DNA of 64,000 bases from Litsea cubeba. Its lineage: Eukaryota; Streptophyta; Magnoliopsida; Laurales; Lauraceae. The stretch spans positions 14,222,711 through 14,286,710 of the forward strand of contig CM022948.1 in assembly GCA_012931725.1 (NCBI GenBank), read 5' to 3'. Position numbers and translations under genes: made by a program. A model generated the notes under the pieces. The model did no database searches. It had not been told where the DNA came from and saw only the letters and a list, made by a program, of their open reading frames with translations. Shown here piece by piece: positions 31,773 through 43,705 of this stretch (positions are counted from its first letter, which is position 1; each line of letters opens with the position of its first letter).

Positions 31773-34228
31773 GACATTTGGTCCTCCAAATGGAAATTAA
31801 AACTCACCTCCGGTAGAAGATGTGGGTACTTCTTTTGAACTTGATCCCGTAATTCCCAAGTTGCTTCTTCCGGTCCATGATTCTCCCAAAGTACCTTGAC
31901 CCACTGAATAGTCCGAGTTCTCAATTCTTGTTCCTTGGTGTCAATGATCTGCTTAGGCTTCTCAACATAGGTCGCATCTTCTCGAATTTCTAACGGCTCA
32001 TAACGGAGTATGTGTAGTCTGTCAGGAACGTATTTCTTCAACATAGACACATGAAAAACATTGTGTACGCCGGAGAGTTCGGGTGGTAAGGCTAACCTAT
32101 AAGCCACATCACCAATCCTACTCACAATGTCATACGGTCCAATGTACCTCCTAGACAGTTTGCCCTTCTGTCCAAACCTCAAAGTTCCACGAGTAGGTGA
32201 CACTTTCAAGAAAACCTTATCTCCTTCTTTAAATTGTAAATCCCTTCTGTGAGAGTCTGCATAGCTTTTCTGTCTACTCTGAGCCACTTTCAGACGTTCT
32301 TGGATCAACTTGACCTTGTCGCTTGTCTCACTAACAATGGTCGGTCCATGAAAACTGCGAGTACCAACTTCTTCCCAACAAACAGGTGTTCTACACCTTC
32401 TGCCATACAAAGCCTCAAAAGGTGCCATACCGATACTCGAGTGGAAACTGTTATTGTAACCGAACTCACACAACGGTAAGGCTTCATCCCACTGAGTCTT
32501 GAAATCTAACACACAAGCTCGAAGCATATCCTCAAGTGTCTGAATTGTCCTCTCCGACTGACCATCGGTCTGTGGGTGATAGGCCGTGCTGAACTGTAAC
32601 TTCGTACCCATAGACTCATGCAGTGTCTTCCAAAATCTTGAGACGAATCTGCTGTCTCTATCGGATGTGATGGAAACTGGCTGTCCATGACGACTGACAA
32701 TTTTTGTGACAAACAACTGTGCCAAAGGTAACATATGCATTTTCTTCCCAGTCTTCATCGGTAGGAAATGAGCTGACTTGGTGAGACGGTCCACTATGAC
32801 CCAAATAGCATCATTGCCCCTACTAGTCTTCGGTAAACCCGATATGAAGTCCATGGTAATATGCTCCCATTTCCATTCCGGAATCTCTAATGGTCGTAGT
32901 AACCCTGGAGGCTTCTGGTGTTCTGCCTTGATCAACTGACATGTCATACAACGAGAGACGAAAGCTGCTATCTCTCTCTTCATGTTATTCCACCAAAATC
33001 TGCCCTTCAAATTCTGGTACATTTTCGTACTGCCCGGGTGTATGGAATACTTGGTATTGTGAGCCTCAGACATGATATCATTCCTCAAGTCCTCCAAGTT
33101 AGGCACACACAGACGGTCTCGGTAATACAAAACTCCATCTACAACACGAAAGTCCGGACGATCTGCTAAGTGCTCAGAAATCTTAGCCAACTCTGGGTCT
33201 TGTAACTGATTCTCTTTGATCTTCTGAATGAACGAAGGCTCTGACACTGACATGTTTGCTAACATGACACCCTCTCTTAGTGGCTGAAAATCTACTTTCA
33301 TCTCCTCTAACTGTTGTACAACATAAGTTCCCCGAAGACTCACCATGCTCACTGACTTTCTGCTCAAGGCATCTGCAACTACATTCGCCTTCCCCGGGTG
33401 ATACTTGATTGGAAAATCGTAATCCTTGATATATTCCATCCATCTCCTCTGCCTCATGTTCAACTCCTTCTGAGAAAACAAGTACTGTAGACTACGGTGA
33501 TCGGAGTGAACTTCAAACTTCTCTCCATAGAGGTAGTGTCTCCACATCTTCAAAGCTAAAACAACTGCGGCCAACTCGAGATCATGTGTTGCATAGTTCT
33601 TCTCATGATCCTTCAACTGCCGGGATCCATATGCAACTACCTTCCCATTTTGCATTAACACGCATCCAAGTCCAACATTGGAAGCATCGGTAAAAATGGT
33701 AAAACCGCCGCTCCCAGATGGCAAAGTAAGGACTGGAGCTGTAGTCAATCTCTTCTTCAGCTCTTGGAAACTAGCCTCACACTTGTCCGTCCAAACATAT
33801 GGTGCATTCTTCCTTGTCAACTTCGTCAAAGGTGACGCAATCGACGAAAATCCTTGCACAAACCTCCGATAATACCCTGCCAATCCAAGAAAACTCCTGA
33901 TTTCTGATGCATTCTTCGGTCTGTCCCAATTCATGACTGCCTCAATCTTGGACGGGTCCACTGATAATCCTTCCTTAGAGATAATATGACCCAAAAATGT
34001 GACTTGGTCCAACCAAAATTCACACTTACTAAGTTTTGCAAACAACTGATTCTCCCTCAAGAGCTGGAGTGTTATCCTCAAATGTTCTTCGTGCTCTTCT
34101 TTGGTCTTGGAATACACTAAAATATCATCAATAAACACCACTGTAAACTGATCCAAATACTCCGCAAATATTTTGTCCATCAATGCCATGAAAACTGCCG
34201 GTGCATTAGTCAAACCAAATGGCATCAC
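31769..34228 (-). pseudogene. Tekay pol, distal part: RT palm to integrase and chromodomain
   Basis: Continues the gag-pol frame after an amber codon at 34,235-34,237. It opens with VMPFGLTNAPAVFM and the RT catalytic VVFIDDILVYSK (FIDD). RNase H follows (FTIFTDASNVGLG, THDLELAAVVLALK, VHSDHRSL, VVADALSRK). Integrase has its HHCC domain (HNTKYSIHPGSTKMY, CMTCQLIK), the DDE core (ITMDFISGLP, ITSDRDSRF, GQSERTIQ) and a GPY/F module (RRYIGPYDIVSRIGD). The protein ends with a chromodomain: IQWVKVLWENHGPEEATWEL, then KKYPHLL. Chromodomains steer integration of chromoviruses to heterochromatin. All catalytic residues look intact. The only block to making it is the upstream amber codons. Product would act in the particle and then the nucleus. 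Confidence 0.93.
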
Positions 34229-34234
34229 TAGAAA

Positions 34235-36577
34235 CTAATAGTGTCCATATCTTGTCCGAAATGCTGTTTTTGGTACATCTGCGTCTCTGACTCTCAACTG
34301 ATGGTAGCCTGACCTCAAATCAATCTTCGAAAAATAAGCAGCTCCTTGCAACTGGTCAAACAATTCATCTATCCTTGGCAATGGATATTTGTTTTTGATG
34401 GTCACTTGGTTCAATCTTCTATAGTCAATACACATTCTCATGGAACCATCCTTCTTCTTTACAAACAAAACTGGTGCTCCCCACGGTGACACACTAGGTC
34501 TCACGAAACCTTTGTCCAAAAGTTCTTGCAATTGCATCTTCAACTCTCCCAATTCTGTCGGGGCCATTCTGTAAGGTGCGATAGATATCGGAGCGGTCCC
34601 CGGTAACAACTCAATAGTGAAGTCTATCTCTCTAATGGGTGGCAATCCTGGTATCTCCTCCGAGAAAACATCTGGAAATTCACAAACAATTGGGATCTCC
34701 TCCACCCCTTGGGACCATTTATCCTCCGTGATAAATGCCAAATAACCCTCACAACCACTTTTTAGAAGCCTATCAGCCTTCAACGCTGAAATAAACCCTG
34801 CACCAGAATTACTCCTCTCTCCCTGAAACAACACCCCTGCTTGGGTCTCCTCTAACTTAAAAGTTAAGGTTTTATGGAAACAATCCATCGTAGCATGGTA
34901 TCCTGCTAACCAATCCATCCCTAGGATGACATCAAAATCCTGCATCTCCAACAGAATGAGATCTGCCGGTAATACTACTTCTCCTATCATGACTGGACAA
35001 CTAGGGTAAAAAGTTCTACAAACAACTTCCTTACCTAAAGGGGTAGTCACAGTCAAAATGAAACTCAACTCTCTAGCATGCATATCAATCAACTTAGCAA
35101 ATTTTGGAGATAGGAATGAGTGAGTAGAGCCAGGGTCAAACAAAACCTTAGCATCAAAACCACATACGAGAAGTGTACCTTCCACTACATTGCCTTCAGC
35201 CTCTGCATCAGCTCTATTGACAGCATAGAGTTGTGCCCTCTGTTGTGGCCTGTTTTCTCCTTGCTGTTGCCTGCCTTGTTGTGCGTTTCTATTCTGATTC
35301 TGAGGATGCTGATTCTGGTTTTGATTATGCCCTTGCTGACGGGCCGGTTGTTGCTGTTGTTGTTGTGGCCTAAACTGTTGCTGAGGTGCCTGTTGTTGTA
35401 GTGGCCTTGCTTGATTCTGGACCACTAACGCATTCTGAGGTGGTGCCTGGCGCTGTGCTCCTTGGTGCTGCCTATTATGTCTATCAGGCCTTGGACAGTC
35501 CTTCATCTGGTGGTTCATGGAGCCACATCTAAAACATGCTCCCGTAATAAAGCGGCAATTGGCACTCTCATGGTTTTTCCCACAGTGGATACAAACCACT
35601 GGATTCTGCACATTCTGCTCCTGCCTTGGCCTTTTGTTCTGATTGTTTCTTTGTTGATAGTTCTGCTGTTGGCCTTGACCCTTTCCTTGGCTCTTGATGA
35701 TCTTGTTGTGGAAGTTCTCAAATTTGTATGCTCTCTTGACAGCTTCTTCAAAGGTAATGGGTGGTACAACCCCGGTAGCATCCCTCTCAATAATCGGGTG
35801 AAGTCCCTCAAGGAACTTGGTTATCTTCTTCTCAACCGTGTCTATCAACTCCGGTGCATACCTTGACAATCTCTCGAATTTGGTAAGGTATTCGAGGACC
35901 GTCATGTTCCCTTGCACAAGTTGTTGAAATTCTGCTGCCTTTTGTCTCTTGACATGTGCAGGTACATATTTCTCTCCAAACTATCTCTTGAAGTTAACCC
36001 AAGCTTCTACATCAGCCATTGTCCTGTATTCTGCCTTGATGGTCTTCCACCAAATATCTGCTAAACCCACAAACATAGAGGCTGCAAGCTGTACACGTTC
36101 TACACCGGTACATATGAATATCTCAAATATGTTTTCGGTGTGCTCAAGCCAATCATCTGCTGCCATTGGATCCTCGGTCCCCAAAAATTCTTTCGATCCT
36201 CTCTTCCTGAACCGCTCATACAACACATTAGGATCATTTCCTCTAATGTTTACCGGACCAGGTGGTGCAACTGGGATTGGTTTCGGTCTCCTTTCTAATA
36301 TCCCCAACAACTGTGCCTGCATTTGAGCTATCTCCCTAGCATGATCCTCGTCCTTCTTAAGCATCTGTTCTTGCAATCTGGTCTGTGTCTCATATGCTTG
36401 TGCTTGGAGCCTAGCCTGGTTCTCATTTGCTTGGCGTTGTTGGTCAATCATAGCCTGCATCATCTGTTGGAATTGGTTCTGCATGTTGTTGTCTTGTGGT
36501 TCCTCTACAATAGGCTCTGTATTCTCACTGTTACTGGCAATGTGATTACTGTTTGCAGTTCTTTTGCGAGGTGGCAT
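34235..36577 (-). pseudogene. Tekay gag, protease and proximal RT, with one internal amber codon
   Basis: Starts MPPRKRTANSNH at 36,577, 152 bases after the 5' LTR. Gag has a Q-rich coiled segment, the LGTEDPMAADDWLEHTENIF capsid motif and LAASMFVGLADIWWKTIK. TAG at 35,981-35,983 interrupts it at KR*FGEKY. The same frame goes on through LTKFERLSRYAPELI and two zinc knuckles (35,492-35,593; one is CX2CX4HX4C), then a long Q/N-rich stretch. The retropepsin site is LFDPGSTHSFLS and closes with VILGMDWLAGYHA. RT fingers follow: PYRMAPTELGELKMQL, VLFVKKKDGSMRMCIDYRRL, YFSKIDLRSGYHQL. A second TAG at 34,235-34,237 stops it inside the RT. Apart from these two TAG codons, 1,603 codons from 36,577 to 31,769 stay in one frame, as in intact Tekay elements. 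Dead or nearly so as it stands. Confidence 0.93.
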
Positions 36578-36710
36578 AACGCTGCAAAATAATTTGTTAG
36601 CACATATAAATCAAGTACAGGGTGGTCACACATTGCTCACACGATTCTATCTAACGAATCCTCGCCACGTACTTAAGATTTCTAGTTTCTTTTAATTGCC
36701 TGAAACATGT

Positions 36711-36725
36711 CCCGCTCTGATACCA
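36711..36725 (-). other. Tekay primer binding site (tRNA-iMet)
   Basis: Minus strand TGGTATCAGAGCGGG, 4 bases inside the LTR end (..GTCGCGACA). Complementary to initiator tRNA-Met. Confidence 0.9.
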
Positions 36726-37377
36726 GTCCTGTCGCGACCCCCGGACCGGGAAACTAGGGGAAAAGGAGGATCCGAGTCCGGGAATCGGGACAGTGGTGGG
36801 GTGATGCCGCACCACGTGCATCTCTTTGGCTAAAACGTACACGGAATTAAAAGAACAATTGTCCGTGCACGTGATTTCCCACAGGGTTCCGCGGTGAGGA
36901 TTATCTTTACACATCATCTCACATATAACCATATCAAACATATTCTCAAGATTGCGGAAGCGTGTAGCAAACCATACTAATACCATTCAATTCCATAAAC
37001 AAGACTGATTTATGATTAACATGACAGGATATCAGAATGAGCAATGATCATAAGCATATTTCCCCAAAAGTGAATTTAAGTATATTTACGAAATATCAGT
37101 TGATTAATGCCCCAAAATAACGGTCAACAAAGACCGTACAACCAAATGAAATCTAAAATAAAGATATCACAAGTTCCCAAGTGTATCGTTCTCAAGGCAA
37201 GGCCGAATGTCTACATGACATCATCGGCTTGCCACTCAATCACTCGTTGCGGTTCACCGACCGCCTCCTCCGGCTCCTCCTCAATGGCAATAAGCTCGGG
37301 ACCTAAGTACCAAAATAAATGGATCAGACACGACGGTCTGGCAGGTGGGTGAAAAGATACAACAATAATTCAAAACA

Positions 37378-37625
37378 ATGATGCCTTTAGAAACATAGTA
37401 AAATTCTAGATAAACAATGAATTTTTCATAAAAGCAGAATTCAACATTTAAAAGAGTTACATATGCAAATAAAACATATAAGGTAACAAGGATTCGGGAC
37501 TATGATGCCTTTAGAAACATAGTAAAATTCTAGATAAACAATGAATTTTTCATAAAAGCAGAATTCAACATTTAAAAGAGTTACATATGCAAATAAAACA
37601 TATAAGGTAACAAGGATTCGGGACT
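37378..37625. repeat. 124-bp tandem duplication within Tekay 5' LTR
   Basis: The segment ATGATGCCTTTAGAAACATA...GATTCGGGACT occurs twice head to tail (37,378-37,501 and 37,502-37,625). The other LTR has it once (from 29,328), so the duplication arose after insertion or at the last replication. Confidence 0.9.
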
Positions 37626-38546
37626 AACAAGATGGCAACCACACAAAGCTAAATCCTCTCTCACAAAAGTGATAAGAGCACATCGGGACATTGACCTCAG
37701 TCACACGAGGTGAGGAGAATCAACGACGTTAACCTCGGTCACACGAAGTGAGGAGAGTCAACGATTTTTATATAATAAATACATATAATACTCTGCGGGA
37801 CCACGGTAGCGAACCGGGTATATCGGGGCGAGGCGGGAACCATGCTGCAGCGGGTATAACTGAAGGGGGATATCCAAACCGGTGGATCAAACCGATATGG
37901 TTATCCAAGCTGAGTGGTGCCGACTCATAGGTAACATGCGAAAATCAAAACAAATAAATACACATAACGGGGCGGGAACTCATAGGTACAAAACGTATAA
38001 AAGTCGGGACGGTTCTAAACAAATTAACAATATGGTAACACAATGTTCTCGGTTCAAGAGTACTCACAAATCACGATTGAAATCTCAAAATAGGGGATTG
38101 GTTGGAAATCAAATACAAATAGTTTCCAATACCTTTACAGGCTAACAATGGGTTTCTAGAATCGAATCAGTGCGAATAGGGTCCCGTATGTCGGTTATGA
38201 TGAAATTTTGGTACTCTTTAAGAGTTAGGGACATTCCGGGTCCTTATACACATTGGTCAATCTAGAAAACCTCATGGAATCTCCATGATGAGGTTCCTCC
38301 TTCCTTCGGACTTTATACAATGCCTTACCCATCCTTGAATAGTATCGGGCCTCCAAACAATACCTCCACACTACAGCCCCTCACAATTTACTCCAATCTT
38401 CCATGGGTTTGAATGCATCATTACAGGTTCAGTGTCTTCAAATAAGAAGATAAGGGATAGAGCTGAATTGGACTTGAGTATGGGCGTGGAATGAATCTGG
38501 AAAATAGTCCCACCATTTCTCTCATTTTACAGTTCATCTCATTTCA

Positions 38547-38708
38547 GTCCGATCGATCGGACTCCTTGGCCGATCGATCGGTCCTGAATTGCTTCCAGTT
38601 ATTTACAGTCCGATCGATCGGACCTGATGGGCGATCGATCGGTCCTGAAAACCCTCTCAGTTATTTACAGTCCGATCGATCGGACCTGATGGGCGATCGA
38701 TCGGTCCT
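38547..38708. repeat. CpG palindrome cluster in Tekay 5' LTR
   Basis: Same three palindrome pairs as at 30,371-30,532, with no visible difference between copies although flanking LTR sequence has diverged slightly. Confidence 0.9.
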
Positions 38709-39417
38709 GCAACGAATCTCAACCCATTTGGTTGAATTCTTCTCTTGTCCAACTCCTATCCATTTCCTTTCTTTCCCCTTCTTCCATACATATCTTCACG
38801 AATAAGTGGGCTATTCCTTGACCTCCTTATCTCATCAAATCATCAATCAAAATCAACAAGACTAAACCATCAAACATGATAAACCATTAAAACTATTAAG
38901 GAAAACAAATCAAGATTTTGCATAAAACATGATAAAACACATGAGAATCATTTCATCCACTTGCCTTGGGTCCAATTGCAAATCAATTTGAGCTCTAATC
39001 ACCTCTTAGGCCCCCAATCAAACACCTATGCACAAAACCCCCAAATCCAAACCCTAGAATATCAAAATCCAAGTAAAACAAGACGGAATTTTCCAATAAA
39101 TGAAATGGAATTTCCCTAGGGCTAAACAAACAAGATTATAAAACTTTTAGGAAGATCACTTACAAGGAAGTTCTTCAAAAAGCAAGGTGTTGTCCAAAGT
39201 AAGTTTTGGAGTGGGCGGTTTTCTTCAAAAATGGTGTCAAGACGAAGCCCTTGAGATGAGGAAGAAGATTGTAGTCTCTAATTTTCCATTAGCATTGGCT
39301 TAGTGGGGGGATTGAAGATGAAGAAGCAAGAAAAGGTAAAGGAAAACCCTTAGGGCTGGGATTTCTCTTCTCCTCTAGGGTTTTTGCCAGAAATGGGAAA
39401 AATGAAGAAGAAGCTTT

Positions 39418-39427
39418 CTATATATAG
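39418..39427 (-). promoter_or_regulatory. TATA box of Tekay 5' LTR
   Basis: TATATATAG on the minus strand, about 510 bp inside the LTR, downstream (in element sense) of GTGGGCCCCATCC. This is the likely gag-pol promoter. Confidence 0.6.
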
Positions 39428-39932
39428 TAAGTGAGGATGGGGCCCACAACTTAAAGAACTTCTCGGGCTCAAAACATGGTTTTCGGGGCTTCAAATGAAT
39501 TCGACGAAGAAGACAAAGTTGATCGGAAAAATTTCTAGTTTCCAAAAAGTATATATTTTGTACATTTTGGTGACATTGAAATCGGTGTCCAGATTTTGGG
39601 TAAAAAGACCATTTTGCCCTCAATTAGTGAAAAATCGGGTTTAAGTTCCTCGAATGGAAACGATGTCAACATGAAAGTTGTAGGGATTAACAGGATAAGT
39701 CCAATGGGGTCAAAAACACGATTTTCGGAAATCGTCAGTAAACCCCCAATCTCACACAATTCGTAACAAGAACCCCCAAAGGGTCCCATAAATAAAAAGG
39801 CTCTCTAAATTCCCCAAAGCTATTATAAAAGCTATTCTAATCCCCAACTAATTCAAAAACCACTAAACACACTTAAAACTAAAACACAACTTAATCAACT
39901 CTAAACGAGGTCTCTCGGGTCGGGGTCTTACA

Positions 39933-40038
39933 GTCATCGACAAGGTTTTCTCCAACGGCGCATACGCACTCCTAAACATGGAAGGTGACAGATGTATGCT
40001 GCCCATCAACGGCAAGTTCTTAAAGCGGTACTACCCTT
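39933..40038 (+). pseudogene. Tat integrase, C-terminal end (resumed after nested element)
   Basis: Immediately after the Tekay LTR the plus strand encodes VIDKVFSNGAYALLNMEGDR, then PINGKFLKRYYP and a TGA stop. This is the end of the Tat-lineage integrase, whose proteins finish with NGAYxLL...PINGKFLKRYY. It shows that the Tekay element sits inside the Tat pol gene and that everything from 20.6 to 29.3 kb and from 39.93 kb on is one element. Confidence 0.88.
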
Positions 40039-40385
40039 GAAGACTTACCCAACTGGGTAAGAGCAATGCCTGTAAAGCCAAAGCCGGTTTCCAGGTACAT
40101 GCTCGCTAAACCCACCCTTTTTTAGAATTTTCATGTCAAATGTTGAAATTTCAAGAAATTTAAACAATGCTTACTTCCATCGTTTCATTGTTCAAAAAAA
40201 TCCAAGTTTAGGAACCTTTCCCTAACTTGACCAAAATTTTCAACCCTTGAACCCAAAATTCATGGTTTGAAACAAAATCCGGATTCAGGGATTTCCACCC
40301 TAGTCCACCTTGCCTTTTACCGCCAAAATGGTTTTAGGTCAAAACTTATGACCCTCGTGTCTTTAAACAAAAAAAAAATGGTTTT
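40039..40385 (+). other. Tat 3' region, unique segment
   Basis: No open frame of note. Poly-T/poly-A tracts alternate with unique sequence between integrase and the repeat arrays. Confidence 0.45.
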
Positions 40386-40917
40386 TCAAAAAACCACGAG
40401 GAAGCGACGCTTAGTCGATACTCACACAAATCGGAAGTATGCGAACCACGTTCGACACTTCCAAAATCGCAGGGAAGCGACATTTCGTCGATACTTGCAA
40501 AATCCAAAACCGTGGAGATGCAACAATTCAGTTGATATCCACAACCCAAATATCAAAAAAAAAACCTAAAAACCGTGGAGACGCAACATTTCAGTTGATA
40601 TCCACAACCCAAATTTCAAAGGTTCGAAAAAACCTAAAAAAACCATGGAGACGCAACATTTCAGTTGATATCCATAACCCAAAGGTTCGAGAAAACCACA
40701 AATTTAAAAATTCATGGGGAAACGACATTAAGTCAGTACCCGCAAAACCAAAATTTTTAAAAAGCAAGGATGCGACATTCCATCGATACTTGCACCCAAA
40801 TCCGCGAGGATGCGACATTCCATCGATACTCGCAACCGAATGAGCAAGGATGCGACATTCCATCGATAATTGCAAGAACATTCAGCAGGGAGGCGACTTT
40901 TAGTCGATACTTGCATT
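40386..40917. repeat. ~45-bp tandem array (GCGACATTCCATCGATACTTGC) in Tat 3' region
   Basis: About ten to eleven units in graded divergence. The right-hand ones near 40,785-40,915 read GGATGCGACATTCCATCGAT then ACTTGCA. The left-hand ones read GACGCAACATTTCAGTTGAT then ATCCACAACCCAAA. Hypervariable tandem repeats in this position are known in Tat elements. Confidence 0.75.
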
Positions 40918-40930
40918 TTTGAAAACCAAA

Positions 40931-41205
40931 CCGGCTATAAATGCCATCAAAACAGGCTATAAATGCCACAAACCGGCTATCAATGCCACCAAAACAAAAC
41001 AGGCTATAAATGCCACAAACCGGCTATCAATGCCACCAAAACAAAACCGGCTATCAATGCCACAAACAAAAAATTGGCTTTCAAAAAAAAACCCGGCTAT
41101 CAATGCCACGAAACTCGGCTATCAATGCCACAAGAAAAGCTGGCTCTCAAGCCAAAATTGGCTTCCATGCCACAAGCAAAAATCTGGCTTCCATGCCAAA
41201 ACAAT
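40931..41205. repeat. GGCTATAAATGCCAC short tandem array in Tat 3' region
   Basis: At least ten units of CCGGCTATCAATGCCACAAA type at 15-35-bp intervals, decaying at the right into TGGCTTCCATGCCA. The same word with C for T occurs in the element's 5' LTR (18,296-18,375). Confidence 0.85.
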
Positions 41206-41506
41206 CATTTGACAAAAGATTTTCACAAAATGACAAGCTTTTGATCAAATCCCATTTAGCAATTACTTTTATCACAAAAAGATTCAAGTGAGCGTAGGGA
41301 TAACAAAAAAAAAGAAAGTGTTCACAAGCACTACAAAAAAAAAAGAGTACCAAAAAATACATGTGGTACCAAAAAAAAAAAAAGTGTTCACAAGCACTAC
41401 AAAAAAAAAGTAAGTACCACAAAAAATACAAGTGGTACCAAAAAAGAGAGAAGGATGGTTTCTGTTAAAAAAAATAATACAGGAGCTCAAAAAATAATAC
41501 AGGAGC
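41206..41506. other. Tat 3' region, A-rich with short duplications
   Basis: GTGTTCACAAGCACTACAAAAAAAA and GTACCAAAAAATACAnGTGG each occur twice among poly-A runs (41,310-41,450). AATACAGGAGCTCAA is duplicated next to the antisense stop codon. Confidence 0.6.
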
Positions 41507-41934
41507 TCAATCAAAAATGGTCTCCAGCCAAGAGTTCGGCTCCTCAAGCAAACTTTTGGCCTCAGCCGTCAAGGATTCCAGGGCACGATTCTTCAAGAAC
41601 TTGCCATGAGATACCGGGAAGCTTATCCCGAGCAGTTTGCCATCGTTCGCTTTCTTGAGATTTCCTTTCAAGAACTCGATTGGCATCTGCAACCCGGCGA
41701 ATCAGAGCACTCTCCCTGTCACGAGCCTCCGTTATTGCAGTCCACTTGGCAGCGACTTGTGCCTGCAGATGCTCAAGACGTTTCCTGGCCTCATCGACCT
41801 CCCTATCAAGGATGTTAAGGTCATGTGTCAGCCCGATGATGGTTAGCTCTTCTAAGTTCTTCTCTCGGACTACCTGCTTCCTACTTTCTTTAGCCTCATC
41901 CAGGTTAGATTGAGCCTTATCCGCAGGGTCCAGG

Positions 41935-43705
41935 TGTTAGTTTTATGGACTCAATCCAGTAGATGATACAATAAATTGATTAATTTCTTTATTTATCAGT
42001 ATATTCATGCTTTCCTTTCATAAGATGAATTGTGATTTATTATATATATGCACATAACCAATACGAATGACATGATGGTTCATAAGATGAACCGGAGTCC
42101 ACAAGTATATTAGATATAACACATGTGTATGGATGAGATCCACATACGGGAGACATGTATAACAAATCTTATACTTAAAATATATTCACAACCAGTGATG
42201 AGACTAGACATCTCATACTGACAAGGTTGTAGCACTTTGATCACTATGAGATAGTGTGATTTGTCTCGATCATCAGAATGGAAGATTCTGGATCAAAGTG
42301 CTGATACATTGGATGTATTGAAGGACCATGAGAAGCACCTTATAAACACTGTCTTTATTTTAAGGTCTGCTCTCATAATTCCCTAGCAATAGGCTCTCAA
42401 TCCTGAGACATTAATGAACTCAAGTTTCTATCTATTTCATTTGCTTTGAGTCACCAATGAGTGAGGCCAACTGTAGGTCAACACCTCGGTGATTTGGGTA
42501 CATGGTAGTAGAGCTGTGGGAACATTCAATGGTCAAGATGGAATCTATCTCTAATATCCCCTTGTGCCAATTAATGGATTTATCATTGGTAAGTGCGCAC
42601 CCATTCCGATTAAGAGTTAATTGGAAAGGTACCTATTGATCATTATAATTAATTGGGGCTCAAGGATAATAAGATATGGATCTATTTTGGAAGACAGGTC
42701 CAATTGATCCATGGATATTGATAGAGGGGTCTACTTGTGATAATGTGGAAGTTTAGGGTCTTCTATGTAATATTCCTAAGACTGGAGTTCAATTGCATTT
42801 ATATAGTGGAGTTATTTGCAATTAACTGTGGGCCCGGATTACACATGAGATGTGGGGTCACGAGTCCCAGTTGGAGCCAGCTTTCTAAGGAATCCCTAGT
42901 GGTCCCCACGCTAGCCCAATTATTAGAAAGTATCTAATTCTAGTTGAACTCTAAAAGGAAAGTTACTATTTCTATTTGAAGTGAGACTTCTAATAGTGGT
43001 AATAGTAGACTTACTAATTTTAGTAGAAGTGAGACTTCTATTTTAATTAGAATGGAATTAAAAGGTTACTAATCATATTTGAAGTGAGACTTCTAATTAT
43101 GATATGGTAAGTTACTAATTAATGGAAGTAAGACTTCTATTGTAATTAGTAAAGAAGAGGCGGCTTACAAAAGCTATAAATAAGAGGAGAGGATGCCTTG
43201 GACGTCCATGCTTGCTCCTTCCATTGGGATTCACGCCCAAGGCTCTCTAAGTGCAAGTGTTGCACGAGCTCTTCTCCTCTTCCCTCTTCTAGTTTTCCTT
43301 CTAGTTCCTCCCTAGAGTTCCTAGTAGTTTTCTCTTGGAGATCCCACCATCTTCTTGAGAAAAGGAGAATCTGATACGGGTCATAGCGTGGAAGATCAAG
43401 AGGTCTTGGAGATCCCTATTTGATTAGTGAAAGCGTTTCATCATCAAAGAAAGACGCAACTCCTCCATTAGAGCACAACCGAGCTCCAAAGGTATAATCT
43501 ACTTCCTTGCATGTTGTAGATTTATTTGTAGCTTATATGTTGATGGTTTTATCTTCTAGATAAATTGTCTTTACTGATCATGATGACTGAGATTGAGGGC
43601 ATAGATCTTGGATTGGGTTTTATAGCCTTGTGGATAGTTGATCCCTGTGTCAAGTGGGTCAAAAGTTTTTGAAACCTATCCTAGAGGCCCACCCTATTTC
43701 CAACA
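41935..43705 (+). mobile_element. Copia solo LTR with perfect 5-bp target duplication
   Basis: 1,771 bp from TGTTAGTTTTATGGACTC to CCCTATTTCCAACA, flanked by CCAGG on both sides (41,930-41,934 and 43,706-43,710). Removing it plus one CCAGG rejoins the antisense gene reading ...FFKEMFL-DPADKAQ.... It is the same family as the LTRs at 48.3, 55.5 and 62.8 kb but clearly diverged from them (one fewer GAAGT repeat, many substitutions). Product of LTR-LTR recombination in an older insertion. Confidence 0.95.

Larger units (their letters stand above)
29319..39932 (-). mobile_element. Tekay/Del-type (chromovirus) Ty3/gypsy element nested in the Tat integrase
   Basis: Minus-strand element with the order 5' LTR (36,730-39,932), tRNA-iMet primer site, gag-pol with C-terminal chromodomain, polypurine tract, 3' LTR (29,319-31,757). 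LTRs start TGTAAGACCCCGACCCGAG. The 3' LTR lacks about 640 bp at its outer end, so no target duplication can be scored. The right edge is clean against Tat integrase sequence. The LTRs differ by roughly 15-20 substitutions by eye over 2.4 kb, so it is young but somewhat older than the LARD. Confidence 0.88.
36730..39932 (-). repeat. Tekay 5' LTR (3,203 bp)
   Basis: In element orientation it starts TGTAAGACCCCG (39,932) and ends GGGGGTCGCGACA (36,730). It contains a TATA box (39,418-39,427), the palindrome cluster (38,547-38,708), a 124-bp tandem duplication (37,378-37,625) and, near its end, GCCAGACCGTCGTGTCTGA, which is also present in the LARD LTR. Confidence 0.9.

Noticed and set aside
40931..41205. 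CRISPR-like look of regularly spaced GGCTATAAATGCC units
   Set aside because: Spacers are a few bases, irregular and A-rich; context is a plant retrotransposon 3' region.
41935..43705. Solo LTR as the left end of the Copia array at 48.3 kb
   Set aside because: It has its own perfect CCAGG duplication on both sides, is more diverged than LTRs 1-3, and 4.6 kb of Tat antisense gene separates them.
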